A program made the position numbers and the translations under genes. Source: Actinomycetes bacterium (GTDB lineage Bacteria > Actinomycetota > Actinomycetes > Propionibacteriales > Nocardioidaceae). Taken from it: 64,000 nt of DNA. The notes beneath the pieces are model-generated. The model was not told the origin of the DNA. It saw only the letters and a program-made list of their open reading frames with translations, and did not search any database. Where the stretch lies: positions 1 to 64,000 of the forward strand of contig JAEWOG010000103.1 in assembly GCA_023460975.1 (NCBI GenBank), written 5' to 3'. Every line of letters begins with the position of its first letter. The first letter of the stretch is position 1. This document shows positions 33,814-41,355 of the stretch, one piece after another.

Positions 33814-34677
33814 TCAGGCGCGACTGCGCGCCCTGTCCGCGCCCCAGCAGGAGTCGAGGAAGTCGACCGCGACCTCGTTGAGGCGCTCGGGCCAGAACCG
33901 CCACTCAAGGATGCTGCGCGCCCGCTCGAACCGCGCGTCAGGCATTTCGGCGGCGAGCATGTCTGCGTCGTCGAACCGATGGATCGGGTCCTTCGGGTGC
34001 CCGACCACCAGCGTCGGTACGTCGATACGCCGACGCTCCTTCGACGCAGGGGCGACGCGACCGAAGATCACGCCGTGCAGGACCGCCGCCATCGACTGGG
34101 CCGAGTGGTCGACAGTGTCGAGACCGACGCCCATCCAGAACGGGACGATGCCGCGGGGCACCAGCCGGGTCGCCTTCCTCGCCAGTGTGACCGACAGCGG
34201 CGCGTACCGGGCCAGGAACATCGCCGGGACGAAGGCGACGATCCCCGCGTTCAGAGCGTTGTCGAGGACGGGCATCTCGACGATCAGACCCGCGACCCGC
34301 TCCGGAGCCGCGGTGGCGACGTCCAGGGCGACATTGGCACCCAACGACGCGCCCCCGATGACGGCTTGGTCCACCTCAAGGTGATCGAGCAAGGCGATGA
34401 CCTGCTCACCGAAGGCGCTGATCGAGTAGAGCAGTGGGTCGGCCGGCTGGTCCGAACGCCCGTGGCCCAGCAGGTCGAGGGTGATCACCCGGTAGCCCGC
34501 GCCCGCCACGTGACGCGCGAGGGGGCGCTGCATCGAACGCGGCATCAGCAGCCCGTGGAGCAGCACGACCGTGCGCTCACCCGTGCCGAACTCGGTGTAC
34601 TCCAGTCTGTCGCGCCCCGACTCGGAGGTGACGAAGAAGTGCCCGATGCGCTCGGAGACCAACCGTTGTGCGCTCAT
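33814..34677 (-). CDS. Alpha/beta hydrolase fold protein
   Basis: A 287-residue hydrolase-fold protein. It shows 'VVLLHGLLMPRSM' (oxyanion region), 'DLLGHGRSDQPAD' and the nucleophile elbow 'GGASLGANVAL'. An acid is likely in 'GHPKDPIH'. At the place of the catalytic His there is 'SILEWRFWPERLNE', without a histidine in the usual position, so the triad may be altered or the enzyme may not be a classic esterase. ATG 34677 follows CATACT by 6 nt (leaderless). The substrate is unknown. Confidence 0.8.
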   Translation of the reverse strand: MSAQRLVSERIGHFFVTSESGRDRLEYTEFGTGERTVVLLHGLLMPRSMQRPLARHVAGAGYRVITLDLLGHGRSDQPADPLLYSISAFGEQVIALLDHLEVDQAVIGGASLGANVALDVATAAPERVAGLIVEMPVLDNALNAGIVAFVPAMFLARYAPLSVTLARKATRLVPRGIVPFWMGVGLDTVDHSAQSMAAVLHGVIFGRVAPASKERRRIDVPTLVVGHPKDPIHRFDDADMLAAEMPDARFERARSILEWRFWPERLNEVAVDFLDSCWGADRARSRA

Positions 34678-34683
34678 ACCTGC

Positions 34684-34689
34684 AGTATG
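34684..34689 (-). promoter_or_regulatory. -10 element for leaderless hydrolase gene
   Basis: CATACT on the minus strand ends 6 nt before ATG 34677. It lacks the first T of the consensus. Confidence 0.35.
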
Positions 34690-34730
34690 CACGCCCCGGG
34701 TGTCGATGCCGCCGCATTTCACGCGCAGCA

Positions 34731-34768
34731 GCAGGGGCGGCGATCGTTCGTACGACCACCGCCCCTGC
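34731..34768 (-). terminator. Terminator-like hairpin after leuA
   Basis: A perfect 10-bp inverted repeat, GCAGGGGCGG (34731-34740) with CCGCCCCTGC (34759-34768), lies 15 bp past the leuA stop. Confidence 0.65.
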
Positions 34769-34782
34769 CGAGCACCGCTGCG

Positions 34783-36552
34783 TCAGGCGCGGTTGACTGC
34801 GCTGATGACGGCCTTGAGGCTCGCCGTCACGATGTTGGCGTCCACTCCCACACCCCAGAGCACCTTGTCGCCCACGGCGCACTCCACGTACGCAGCCGCC
34901 TGGGCGTCGCCACCCGAGGAGAGCGCGTGCTCGGCGTAGTCGAGGACCCGGATGTCTCCGCGGTCGTCATAGACCGGGTTGCCTGCGGCCTGCTCCTGGG
35001 ACGCCAGGTCGTTGAGCGCGCCCACGAAGGCTGCGATCGGGCCGTTGCCCTGACCGGTCAGCGTCCGCAGCTCGCCGTCGACGTAGACATTGACCTCCAG
35101 CTGGTCCTTTGCCCCGGCCGCGCTGGAGGTGTGGACGGAGTTGAGCTGCAGCGGCGCGGTCCGGTTCAGGTACTCGTCGGCAAAGATCTGCCAGATCGAG
35201 TCGGCCTCGACCTCGCCGCCCTCGGAGTCGGTGTGCTCCTGGATCACCCGGCTGAACTCGATCTGCGCCCGACGCGGCAGGTCGAGATTGTGCTCAGCCT
35301 TGAGGATGTAGGCCACGCCGCCCTTGCCCGACTGGCTGTTGACCCGGATGACGGCCTCGTACGACCGCCCGACGTCCTTGGGGTCGATCGGCAGGTACGG
35401 CGCCTCCCACGCGATGTCACGCACGGAGATCCCGCGCTCGGTGGCGCGTCGCTCCAGGTCCTCGAGACCCTTCTTGATCGCGTCCTGGTGCGAGCCGGAG
35501 AAGGCCGTGTAGACGAGGTCGCCCGCGTACGGGTGCCGCGGGTGCACGGGCAGCCCGGTGCAGTACTCGACGGTCCGACGCACCTCGTCGATGTCGGAGA
35601 AGTCGACCTGCGGGTCGATTCCCTGGCTGAACAGGTTCATCGCCAGCGTCACCAGGTCGACGTTGCCGGTGCGCTCGCCGTGCCCGAACAGGCATCCCTC
35701 GACACGGTCGGCCCCGGCCATCAGACCCAGCTCGGTCGCGGCCACGGCCGTCCCGCGGTCGTTGTGCGGGTGCAGGCTGATCGCCGAGTGCTCACGGCGG
35801 GTCAGGCCGCGGCCGAAGTACTCGATCTGGTCGGCGTAGGTGTTGGGCGTCGACATCTCGACCGTGGCCGGCAGGTTGAGGATGATCTCGCGCCCCGCCT
35901 CGGGCTGCCACACGTCCGAGACCGCCTCGCACACGGCCAGCGCGAAGTCGGTGTCCGACTGGGTGAAGATCTCGGGGCTGTACTGGTAGCCGAAGTCCTC
36001 GCTGCCCACGATGTCGCCCAGGTACTGCTCGGCGTACTTCATGACCATCTCGGTGCCGCGGGTCGCGATGTCGATGCACTCGTCGGGGGTGACACCGAAG
36101 ACGACGCGCTGGAACAGGGGCGCGGTCGCGTTGTAGAGGTGGATCGTGGCTCGGGGGGCACCGGCCAGGGACTCCGCCGTACGCTCGATGAGGTCTTCGC
36201 GGGCCTGGGTCAGCACCGAGATCTGGACGTCGTCGGGGATCAGGTCCTCGGTGATCAGCTTGCGGACGAAGTCGAAGTCGGTCTGACTCGCGCTCGGGAA
36301 GCCGACCTCGATCTCCTTGTAGCCCATGCCGACCAGCAGCTCGAACATCTTCAGCTTGCGGGCGGGCGTCATCGGATCGATCAGGGCCTGGTTGCCATCA
36401 CGCAGGTCCGTGGAGAGCCAGCGCGGAGCGCGCGTGATCTTCTTCGTCGGCCACGTACGGTCGGGGACGTCGACGGGCGCGAACGCCTCGTAACGACCGA
36501 AGGGCATCGGGCTGGTCTGCTGGCTGTTGCCGGTGTTGCTCAGGTTGGTCAT
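34783..36552 (-). CDS. leuA: 2-isopropylmalate synthase
   Basis: First committed step of leucine synthesis: condenses acetyl-CoA with 2-ketoisovalerate. The 589-residue product is the long actinobacterial form. It has the HMGL-like barrel ('STDLRDGNQALIDPM' metal/substrate site, 'EIEVGFPSASQTDFDF', 'SLHPHNDRGTAVAATELGL', 'VEGCLFGHGERTGNVDL') and a C-terminal leucine-feedback domain (about residues 440-589). ATG 36552 follows GAGGAA. It is preceded by a leucine leader peptide and hairpin, so expression probably responds to charged tRNA-Leu. Confidence 0.96.
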   Translation of the reverse strand: MTNLSNTGNSQQTSPMPFGRYEAFAPVDVPDRTWPTKKITRAPRWLSTDLRDGNQALIDPMTPARKLKMFELLVGMGYKEIEVGFPSASQTDFDFVRKLITEDLIPDDVQISVLTQAREDLIERTAESLAGAPRATIHLYNATAPLFQRVVFGVTPDECIDIATRGTEMVMKYAEQYLGDIVGSEDFGYQYSPEIFTQSDTDFALAVCEAVSDVWQPEAGREIILNLPATVEMSTPNTYADQIEYFGRGLTRREHSAISLHPHNDRGTAVAATELGLMAGADRVEGCLFGHGERTGNVDLVTLAMNLFSQGIDPQVDFSDIDEVRRTVEYCTGLPVHPRHPYAGDLVYTAFSGSHQDAIKKGLEDLERRATERGISVRDIAWEAPYLPIDPKDVGRSYEAVIRVNSQSGKGGVAYILKAEHNLDLPRRAQIEFSRVIQEHTDSEGGEVEADSIWQIFADEYLNRTAPLQLNSVHTSSAAGAKDQLEVNVYVDGELRTLTGQGNGPIAAFVGALNDLASQEQAAGNPVYDDRGDIRVLDYAEHALSSGGDAQAAAYVECAVGDKVLWGVGVDANIVTASLKAVISAVNRA

Positions 36553-36602
36553 GGGTTCCTCGCTGCTGGGGCGGTAACGATCGCCGGGCGCACACGCGCA
36601 CT

Positions 36603-36641
36603 CCGCAACGAGGGGGCCGGCTGAATCAGGCCTCGTTGCGG
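36603..36641 (-). promoter_or_regulatory. leuA leader hairpin (attenuator)
   Basis: On the minus strand CCGCAACGAG (plus 36632-36641) and CTCGTTGCGG (36603-36612) form a perfect 10-bp stem. The upstream arm overlaps the Cys-Arg-Asn-Glu codons of the leader peptide just after its three Leu codons, so a stalled ribosome would change pairing. Confidence 0.75.
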
Positions 36642-36667
36642 CAGCGAAGAAGAAGACCGCGCATCAT
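36626..36667 (-). CDS. leuL: Leucine leader peptide upstream of leuA
   Basis: A 13-codon reading frame, MMRGLLLRCRNEA, with three consecutive CTT Leu codons. It ends 73 bp before leuA. It is too short for gene finders, but the run of Leu codons, its place before leuA and the hairpin overlapping its 3' end match actinobacterial leuA leaders. The promoter -10 TAGCCT (36677-36682) would start the RNA just before this ATG. Confidence 0.75.
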   Translation of the reverse strand: MMRGLLLRCRNEA

Positions 36668-36676
36668 GACCTCTTC

Positions 36677-36682
36677 AGGCTA
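36677..36682 (-). promoter_or_regulatory. -10 element of the leuL-leuA unit
   Basis: TAGCCT on the minus strand ends 9 nt before the leader-peptide ATG, giving an almost leaderless start for the peptide. Confidence 0.5.
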
Positions 36683-36704
36683 GCGCATGGTGCCCCAGAC
36701 ACGG

Positions 36705-36742
36705 CGTGGGGGCCGCCAGGCAGACGCCTGACGACCCCCACG
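36705..36742 (-). terminator. Hairpin terminator after the DUF6801-like gene
   Basis: On the minus strand 36727-36742 pairs with 36705-36720 over 16 bp with two G-U pairs (core CGTGGGGG/CCCCCACG) around a 6-nt loop. It begins 18 bp after the stop at 36761 and separates that gene from the leuL promoter. Confidence 0.75.
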
Positions 36743-36760
36743 GGTGAGCACCTCACGCGG

Positions 36761-38980
36761 TCAACGACGCACCTTGACCGTGCGCTTCACCACCACGGGC
36801 AGGTGAATCTCCGACCCGCCGTAGGACGCCGTGATCCGCAATCTGACTCCCCGACTCGTTGCGGGTGTGCCCGATGCGAGTCTGCGCAGCACCTTCGGCG
36901 AGAGGACGACCTTGACCTTGCCACCGCGCAGTACCGGCGCCGACCGCGTGATCGTGGCGCCCTTGGCGCCCTTGACCGTGAACCGCACCCGCCCACTCAC
37001 CACGTCGGCCGCGTCACCGAGGGTCCTCAGCCGCACCTTGAGCACCACCTTGCCCGCACGGGCCTGCTTGGCCGTGAGCGTGGCGGCGACCGCGGCCCGC
37101 CCCGGCGCCTGAGGTGTGGTGGGCACAGGTGTGGTGGGCACAGGTGTGCTCGGGGCCGGAGTCGTCGGAACCGGGCTCGTCGGCACCGGGCTCGTCGGAG
37201 TCGTGGGCGTCGAACTCGTGGGCGTCGGAGTCGGCGTCGTCGGCGTGGGGGTGGGCGTCGGCGTCGTCGGGGTGGGGGTCGGCGTCGTCGGCGTGGGGGT
37301 CGGGGTCGGCTCTTCCGGCAACGGCTCGCGTGATCCGTCCTTGACCAGGATCCGCGCGAGCGTGCCGTCGTCGGCGGTGGTCCGCGCGCACGTGAGGCTC
37401 ACCGGGTCGACGGCGTCGGAGGCATCCGCCTGCTTGTGCAAACGCATGGCCACCAGCTGCTGGGCGCCAGTGGCGATCTCGATCCATTCCCCGTCGGCCC
37501 CTGCCGTGATCGGGCCGAGCTGGCCGGACGCATGCAACGTCATGGCTCCCGACTCGGGCGCCGCAACGGCCGGAATCGTCATCACGACCTCGCGCGGCGT
37601 GCCGTTCACGGTCATGGTCGAGGTGATCGATCCGCTCACGGCCTTGGCCCCCAGCAGCGACTTCATCTGGGAGACCAGATCAGCCGGCACGACCATCTGC
37701 ACGTCGACAGCGGGCGTGAACGTGGCGCCGGGAGGAACCTGACCGGCCGTCCTGATGAGGATCCTCGACTCGAACACCTTCGTACCGATCACGGGCACGG
37801 GGCAGCTGTAGGCGAGGTCCACCGGAGCGGGGTCAGGGTTCGCGGGCTGCTGCGTGGTCGCAAGGATCCGTGCCAGCGTTCCGTCCGCGTTCGTCCGGGA
37901 GCACGAGAGCACCGTCGGGTCGACGGCGTCCGAGCCATCCGCCTGCTTGTGCAGTCGCATCGCCACCGCCTGGTCACCGGCGGCGATCTCGATCCACTCC
38001 CCCGCCGCGCCCGCGGTGATGTCCCCGATCCGTCCGTTGGCCCGCAACTGCATGGGCCCGGCGTCCGGGGCCGCCGTCACGGGGATCGTCATCACGACGT
38101 CACGCGGAACACCGTTGACGGTCAGCTTCGAGGTGATGGTGCCGCTGACGGCCTTGGCACCCAGGAGTGACTTCATCTGGCTCACCAGGCTCGCCGGCAC
38201 CGTCATGTCGACCTTGACCGCAGGGTCGAAGGTCGATCCGGGGTCGACCTCGCCGTACGAGACGACCTGAGTGGTCGACCCGAACACGGTGGTCCCCAGG
38301 ACCGGCACCGGGCAGGAGTAGTCCAGGTCGACCGGCTGCGGGTCGGGGTTGGCAGGGTTGGTCTGGGACTCGATGACCGAGATCGTGTCGACCGTACGGT
38401 CCGCGATGGACTTGGCGTCACACGATTCGATCGCCAACGGCGGATTGATGTCGATCAGGCCCAGCGACTTGAGCTGGAAGGTCAGCTTCGACACCGCGGC
38501 GACCTCAATCGCGATCGTCTCCCCCGCTGTCGCAGCGTCCACCCTGCCCAAGGATCCCGTCGCGGTGAGCGTCATCGTGCCGGACTCGGGCAGCTTCGCC
38601 CCCTCGACGGCCAGGGACACCGGCCGCGCGGTCCCGCCGACGGACAGCATGAGGTCGATCGAACCCCCGCTGACGGTGTCGATGCCGACGCCCTTCCAGA
38701 ACTTCATGAGACCCACGGTGTCCTTGTGCAGCGTCAACTGCGCCGTCACCTTGGGTGAGACCGACGCACCGGCCGCCAGCTCCGCGGGAGCGGTGGTGTC
38801 GACCGTCAGGGTCTGGTCGAGGGTCTTGTTGCCGAACAGATCCGGCTGCGTGCACGCGTACGTCAACGGCTGAGAGACAGCGCTCGTGGGCGATGCCGTC
38901 ACCACGGCGAGCCCCGCCACGGCAAGGCTCACCCCCGCGACGGCCGCAAGCCGCCCTCTGAGTCGGTCGGTCCTGATCAC
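36761..38980 (-). CDS. Secreted three-repeat protein (DUF6801-like) with Pro/Thr linker
   Basis: A 739-residue exported protein of unknown function. A Sec signal peptide (about residues 1-37) precedes three related domains of about 160 residues. Each starts near 'YACTQPDLFG', 'YSCPVPVLGTTVFG' or 'YSCPVPVIGTKVFE' and ends with a Cys-containing strand ('CDAKS', 'CSRTN', 'CARTT'); copies 2 and 3 share 'LVSQMKSLLGAKAVSG'. A Pro-Thr repeat linker of about 75 residues follows, then a C-terminal Ig-like domain ('VRFTVKGAKGATI'). There is no sortase motif. It looks like a surface-extended structural or adhesion protein. GTG 38980 has GGGAGGG 7 nt upstream. The 258 bp upstream hold nothing I can identify. 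Confidence 0.82.
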   Translation of the reverse strand: MIRTDRLRGRLAAVAGVSLAVAGLAVVTASPTSAVSQPLTYACTQPDLFGNKTLDQTLTVDTTAPAELAAGASVSPKVTAQLTLHKDTVGLMKFWKGVGIDTVSGGSIDLMLSVGGTARPVSLAVEGAKLPESGTMTLTATGSLGRVDAATAGETIAIEVAAVSKLTFQLKSLGLIDINPPLAIESCDAKSIADRTVDTISVIESQTNPANPDPQPVDLDYSCPVPVLGTTVFGSTTQVVSYGEVDPGSTFDPAVKVDMTVPASLVSQMKSLLGAKAVSGTITSKLTVNGVPRDVVMTIPVTAAPDAGPMQLRANGRIGDITAGAAGEWIEIAAGDQAVAMRLHKQADGSDAVDPTVLSCSRTNADGTLARILATTQQPANPDPAPVDLAYSCPVPVIGTKVFESRILIRTAGQVPPGATFTPAVDVQMVVPADLVSQMKSLLGAKAVSGSITSTMTVNGTPREVVMTIPAVAAPESGAMTLHASGQLGPITAGADGEWIEIATGAQQLVAMRLHKQADASDAVDPVSLTCARTTADDGTLARILVKDGSREPLPEEPTPTPTPTTPTPTPTTPTPTPTPTTPTPTPTSSTPTTPTSPVPTSPVPTTPAPSTPVPTTPVPTTPQAPGRAAVAATLTAKQARAGKVVLKVRLRTLGDAADVVSGRVRFTVKGAKGATITRSAPVLRGGKVKVVLSPKVLRRLASGTPATSRGVRLRITASYGGSEIHLPVVVKRTVKVRR

Positions 38981-39225
38981 GTTGCTGCCCTCCCTCGGCC
39001 CCGGCCGCCGCCCACGCGAACGACCAGTCGGAAGGAGCGCCCCGCCCTGGTTCTGCCCAGAGGCGTTCGGGGTCGACACAACGTCGCCAGCCCCAGACGG
39101 ACGTACGAGTCGGCGCCTCCCTCCCAAGGACTCGCCGACCTTCCTCCCGCGCGAAGCGAACCACACCCCCACGGCCCCGGCAAGCATCTGCGCCAGCATG
39201 TGACCCCCGGTCAGCGGCGGGCGCC

Positions 39226-39231
39226 TAGGGT
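39226..39231 (+). promoter_or_regulatory. -10 element for leaderless flavodoxin-like gene
   Basis: TAGGGT ends 7 nt before ATG 39239. Confidence 0.5.
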
Positions 39232-39238
39232 CGAGAGC

Positions 39239-39724
39239 ATGAGCCAGCTTCTCGTGGTCCACCACTCCCCGACTCCATCCGTACGAGCCCTCCTCGACGC
39301 GATCCTGGACGGAGCCGGGGACGACGAGATCGAGGGGGTCGAGGTGGTCGTGCGGCCTGCCCTCGAGGCCAGCGCTGACGAGGTCCTCGCCGCGGACGGC
39401 ATCGTGCTCCTGACGCCAGCAAACTTCGGCTACATGTCGGGGGCGCTCAAGCACTTCTTCGACAGCACGTTCCTGCGCATCGGCGGATCGCTGTCCGCCG
39501 ATGGCTCAGCGGGCGAGAGCGCGCCGGGCGGAACGAAGTCGTACGGCCTGTGTGTCCACGGGCGCTACGACACCACCGGCGCCGTACGCGCAGTCCAGTC
39601 GATCGTCGGGGCACTTCCCTGGCGCCAAGGTGCGGCAGTGCTGGAAGTCATGGGTGACGTGGAACCGGCGGACCTTGCCGCCGCCCGTGAGCTCGGCGGC
39701 ACGCTGAGCGCCCTCATCTCGTGA
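39239..39724 (+). CDS. Flavodoxin-like NAD(P)H-dependent oxidoreductase
   Basis: A 161-residue flavodoxin-fold protein. The N-terminal strand and phosphate loop 'LLVVHHSPTPSVRALLDAI' and the later 'LLTPANFGYMSGALKHFFD' are the FMN-binding elements of the NADPH-dependent FMN reductase group. No partner defines its electron acceptor. ATG 39239 is probably leaderless. The stop lies before, and close to, the next lipoprotein gene, which has its own promoter. Confidence 0.8.
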   Translation: MSQLLVVHHSPTPSVRALLDAILDGAGDDEIEGVEVVVRPALEASADEVLAADGIVLLTPANFGYMSGALKHFFDSTFLRIGGSLSADGSAGESAPGGTKSYGLCVHGRYDTTGAVRAVQSIVGALPWRQGAAVLEVMGDVEPADLAAARELGGTLSALIS

Positions 39725-39761
39725 GCACGGCATCCACCCGTGCACTGTCGCCGACCACTCC

Positions 39762-39767
39762 TAGACT
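39762..39767 (+). promoter_or_regulatory. -10 element for leaderless lipoprotein gene
   Basis: TAGACT ends 7 nt before GTG 39775 and favours that codon over GTG 39721. Confidence 0.5.
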
Positions 39768-39774
39768 CGCCTGC

Positions 39775-40605
39775 GTGCCCCCGCTGACCTCGACGTCCCG
39801 CGCTCGCCACCTGGTGATCCTGCTCGTCGCCGGGCTGCTGGCGCTGACCGGATGCACCGGGGAGGCACCTGACTCCACACCGCGGTCGGAGTCGACGAGC
39901 GCGGCAACCCCCACGACACCGCCCCCCGAACCCGACGCCGCCCCGAAGGCGGGCTCGTGCCACCGGCTCGGGTGGGATGACGCCGTGTCACCCGTCGCCC
40001 CTGCCGACGACGCGTCGCCCTGCGGACGTCCGCACACGTCGCAGACCTACTTCGTGGGCACGCTCCCCGAGTCGGTGGAGGTGGACGACACGGCCGCTGC
40101 CGACCACGTCGAGCGCGCATGCACCCGAAGGTTCGCTGCCCACGTGGGAGCCACTGCGCGCGAACTGCGACTCACCATGTTGCAGCCAGTCTGGTTCACC
40201 CCCGACCTCGAACAGGCCGATCTGGGTGCCGACTGGTTCCGCTGTGACGTCGTGGCGGTGGCGGCGGACGAGACGCTGGCCAGGCTCCCGAAGCGGACGA
40301 AGGGAATCGCCGGCCAGGACGCCGTGGCGATGTGCGGGACGGCCCAACCGGGCACCCCGAAGTTTCGGCGGGTGACGTGCTCGCGGGCCCACGCGTGGCG
40401 GGCCGCCGCGTCCGTGGACCTCGACTTCAAGAAGTACCCCTCCGCCGAGCAGGCGCGCTCCGCCATGGCTGACGCGTGCCGGAGCACGGCCGCGGACACC
40501 TCCGCGGATCCCCTGGAGTTTCGCTGGTCCGAGGAACGCCCCACCCGAGCACAGTGGCGCGCCGGGCGACGCCACGGCCTGTGCTGGGTGCCCACCAGCG
40601 ACTGA
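39775..40605 (+). CDS. Septum-formation-domain lipoprotein
   Basis: A 276-residue predicted lipoprotein. From GTG 39775 the signal peptide is compact ('RARHLVILLVAGLLALTGC', lipobox LTGC) and is followed by a Thr/Pro/Glu linker. The mature part has two units with paired Cys and 'CGRPHTSQTYFVG' / 'CSRAHAWRAAASV', resembling the actinobacterial septum-formation (DUF4190-associated) domain. An in-frame GTG at 39721, overlapping the previous stop, would add 18 residues and spoil the signal peptide. The function in division is by family name only. Confidence 0.75.
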   Translation: MPPLTSTSRARHLVILLVAGLLALTGCTGEAPDSTPRSESTSAATPTTPPPEPDAAPKAGSCHRLGWDDAVSPVAPADDASPCGRPHTSQTYFVGTLPESVEVDDTAAADHVERACTRRFAAHVGATARELRLTMLQPVWFTPDLEQADLGADWFRCDVVAVAADETLARLPKRTKGIAGQDAVAMCGTAQPGTPKFRRVTCSRAHAWRAAASVDLDFKKYPSAEQARSAMADACRSTAADTSADPLEFRWSEERPTRAQWRAGRRHGLCWVPTSD

Positions 40606-40618
40606 CCGGCAGTCGCCC

Positions 40619-40828
40619 GTCGAGCCTGTCGAGACGTACGGGGTTTCGACAAGCTCAACCAGCGGAGACGGGTTTCGACACGCTCAACCAACGGGGACGG
40701 GGTTTCGACACGCTCAACCGGCGGGGCCGTGGACGTGGTTTCGACAAGCTCAACCAGCGGGGCCGCGGGCGTGGTTTCGACAGGCTCAACCAGTGGGGAC
40801 GCGGTTTCGACACGCTCAACCAGCGGGT
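40619..40828. repeat. Array of six GGTTTCGACAnGCTCAACCAGCGG repeats
   Basis: Six direct copies begin at about 40642, 40671, 40701, 40737, 40772 and 40803, plus one inverted copy (GTCGAGCCTGTCGAGAC, about 40620-40636). Each core is about 24 bp with short G-rich gaps of 5-12 bp. It fills the gap between the convergent lipoprotein and acetyltransferase genes. The same core occurs singly or in pairs at 3186 and 31892. Confidence 0.9.
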
Positions 40829-40832
40829 CGCG

Positions 40833-41354
40833 CTACTTCTCGAGCGCGAACGTCGGGCGTCCCATGACCACGGTGTCCGGCCTGGTGCCCGGACCCAGCG
40901 GGGTCCATCCCATGCGGTCGTACAGGCGACGTGCTGGCGAGGACTCGTCGTCGGCTGTCATGAGGAGCCAGCGCGAGTGCGGCAGGTGCTCGGTCAGCCG
41001 GACCATCAACTCCGTGCCGAGACCGCGGCCGCGGTGGTCGGCGAGCACCCCCATGGCCACCAGTTCGTAGTGGCCTCCCAGCCATTCACGCGCCACGCCG
41101 GGTGACAACGTGTTCGCCACCGCGTCGGTCCACCACTGGCCCCGCTCACCGGTGTAGCCGTACGCGAACCCGACGAGCTCACGGCCCTCGTACGCCCGTG
41201 CCAGCCGGAAGCCCTCGCGAGCGCTGTGGAGGTCCCAGACGCGAGCCCACTCCTCGAACGAGCCGAAGTCCGCGAAGACCTTCTCGTACACCGGCCACAC
41301 GCGTGACGCCTCGGGCCGCCCGGCCCGGTCCGTCACGCACACGGCCGCCGACAT
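40833..41354 (-). CDS. GNAT family N-acetyltransferase
   Basis: A 173-residue acetyl-CoA-dependent transferase. The acetyl-CoA site is read in 'ELVAMGVLADHRGRGLGTELMVRL' (motif R/Q-x-x-G-x-G/A as RGRGLG), followed by 'LLMTADDESSPARRLYDRMGW'. The substrate is unknown. It begins 1 bp after the era stop and is probably co-transcribed with SIP-era. Confidence 0.88.
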   Translation of the reverse strand: MSAAVCVTDRAGRPEASRVWPVYEKVFADFGSFEEWARVWDLHSAREGFRLARAYEGRELVGFAYGYTGERGQWWTDAVANTLSPGVAREWLGGHYELVAMGVLADHRGRGLGTELMVRLTEHLPHSRWLLMTADDESSPARRLYDRMGWTPLGPGTRPDTVVMGRPTFALEK

Positions 41355-41355
41355 C

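Noticed and set aside
38981..39238. Upstream extension of the three-repeat secreted protein frame.
   Set aside because: The signal peptide begins at GTG 38980 with a strong ribosome-binding site; upstream sequence is low-complexity Arg/Gly without conserved features.
40619..40828. CRISPR-like look of regularly spaced 24-bp repeats.
   Set aside because: Gaps are only 5-12 bp, G-rich and similar to each other, and there are no cas genes; they are dispersed repeats.
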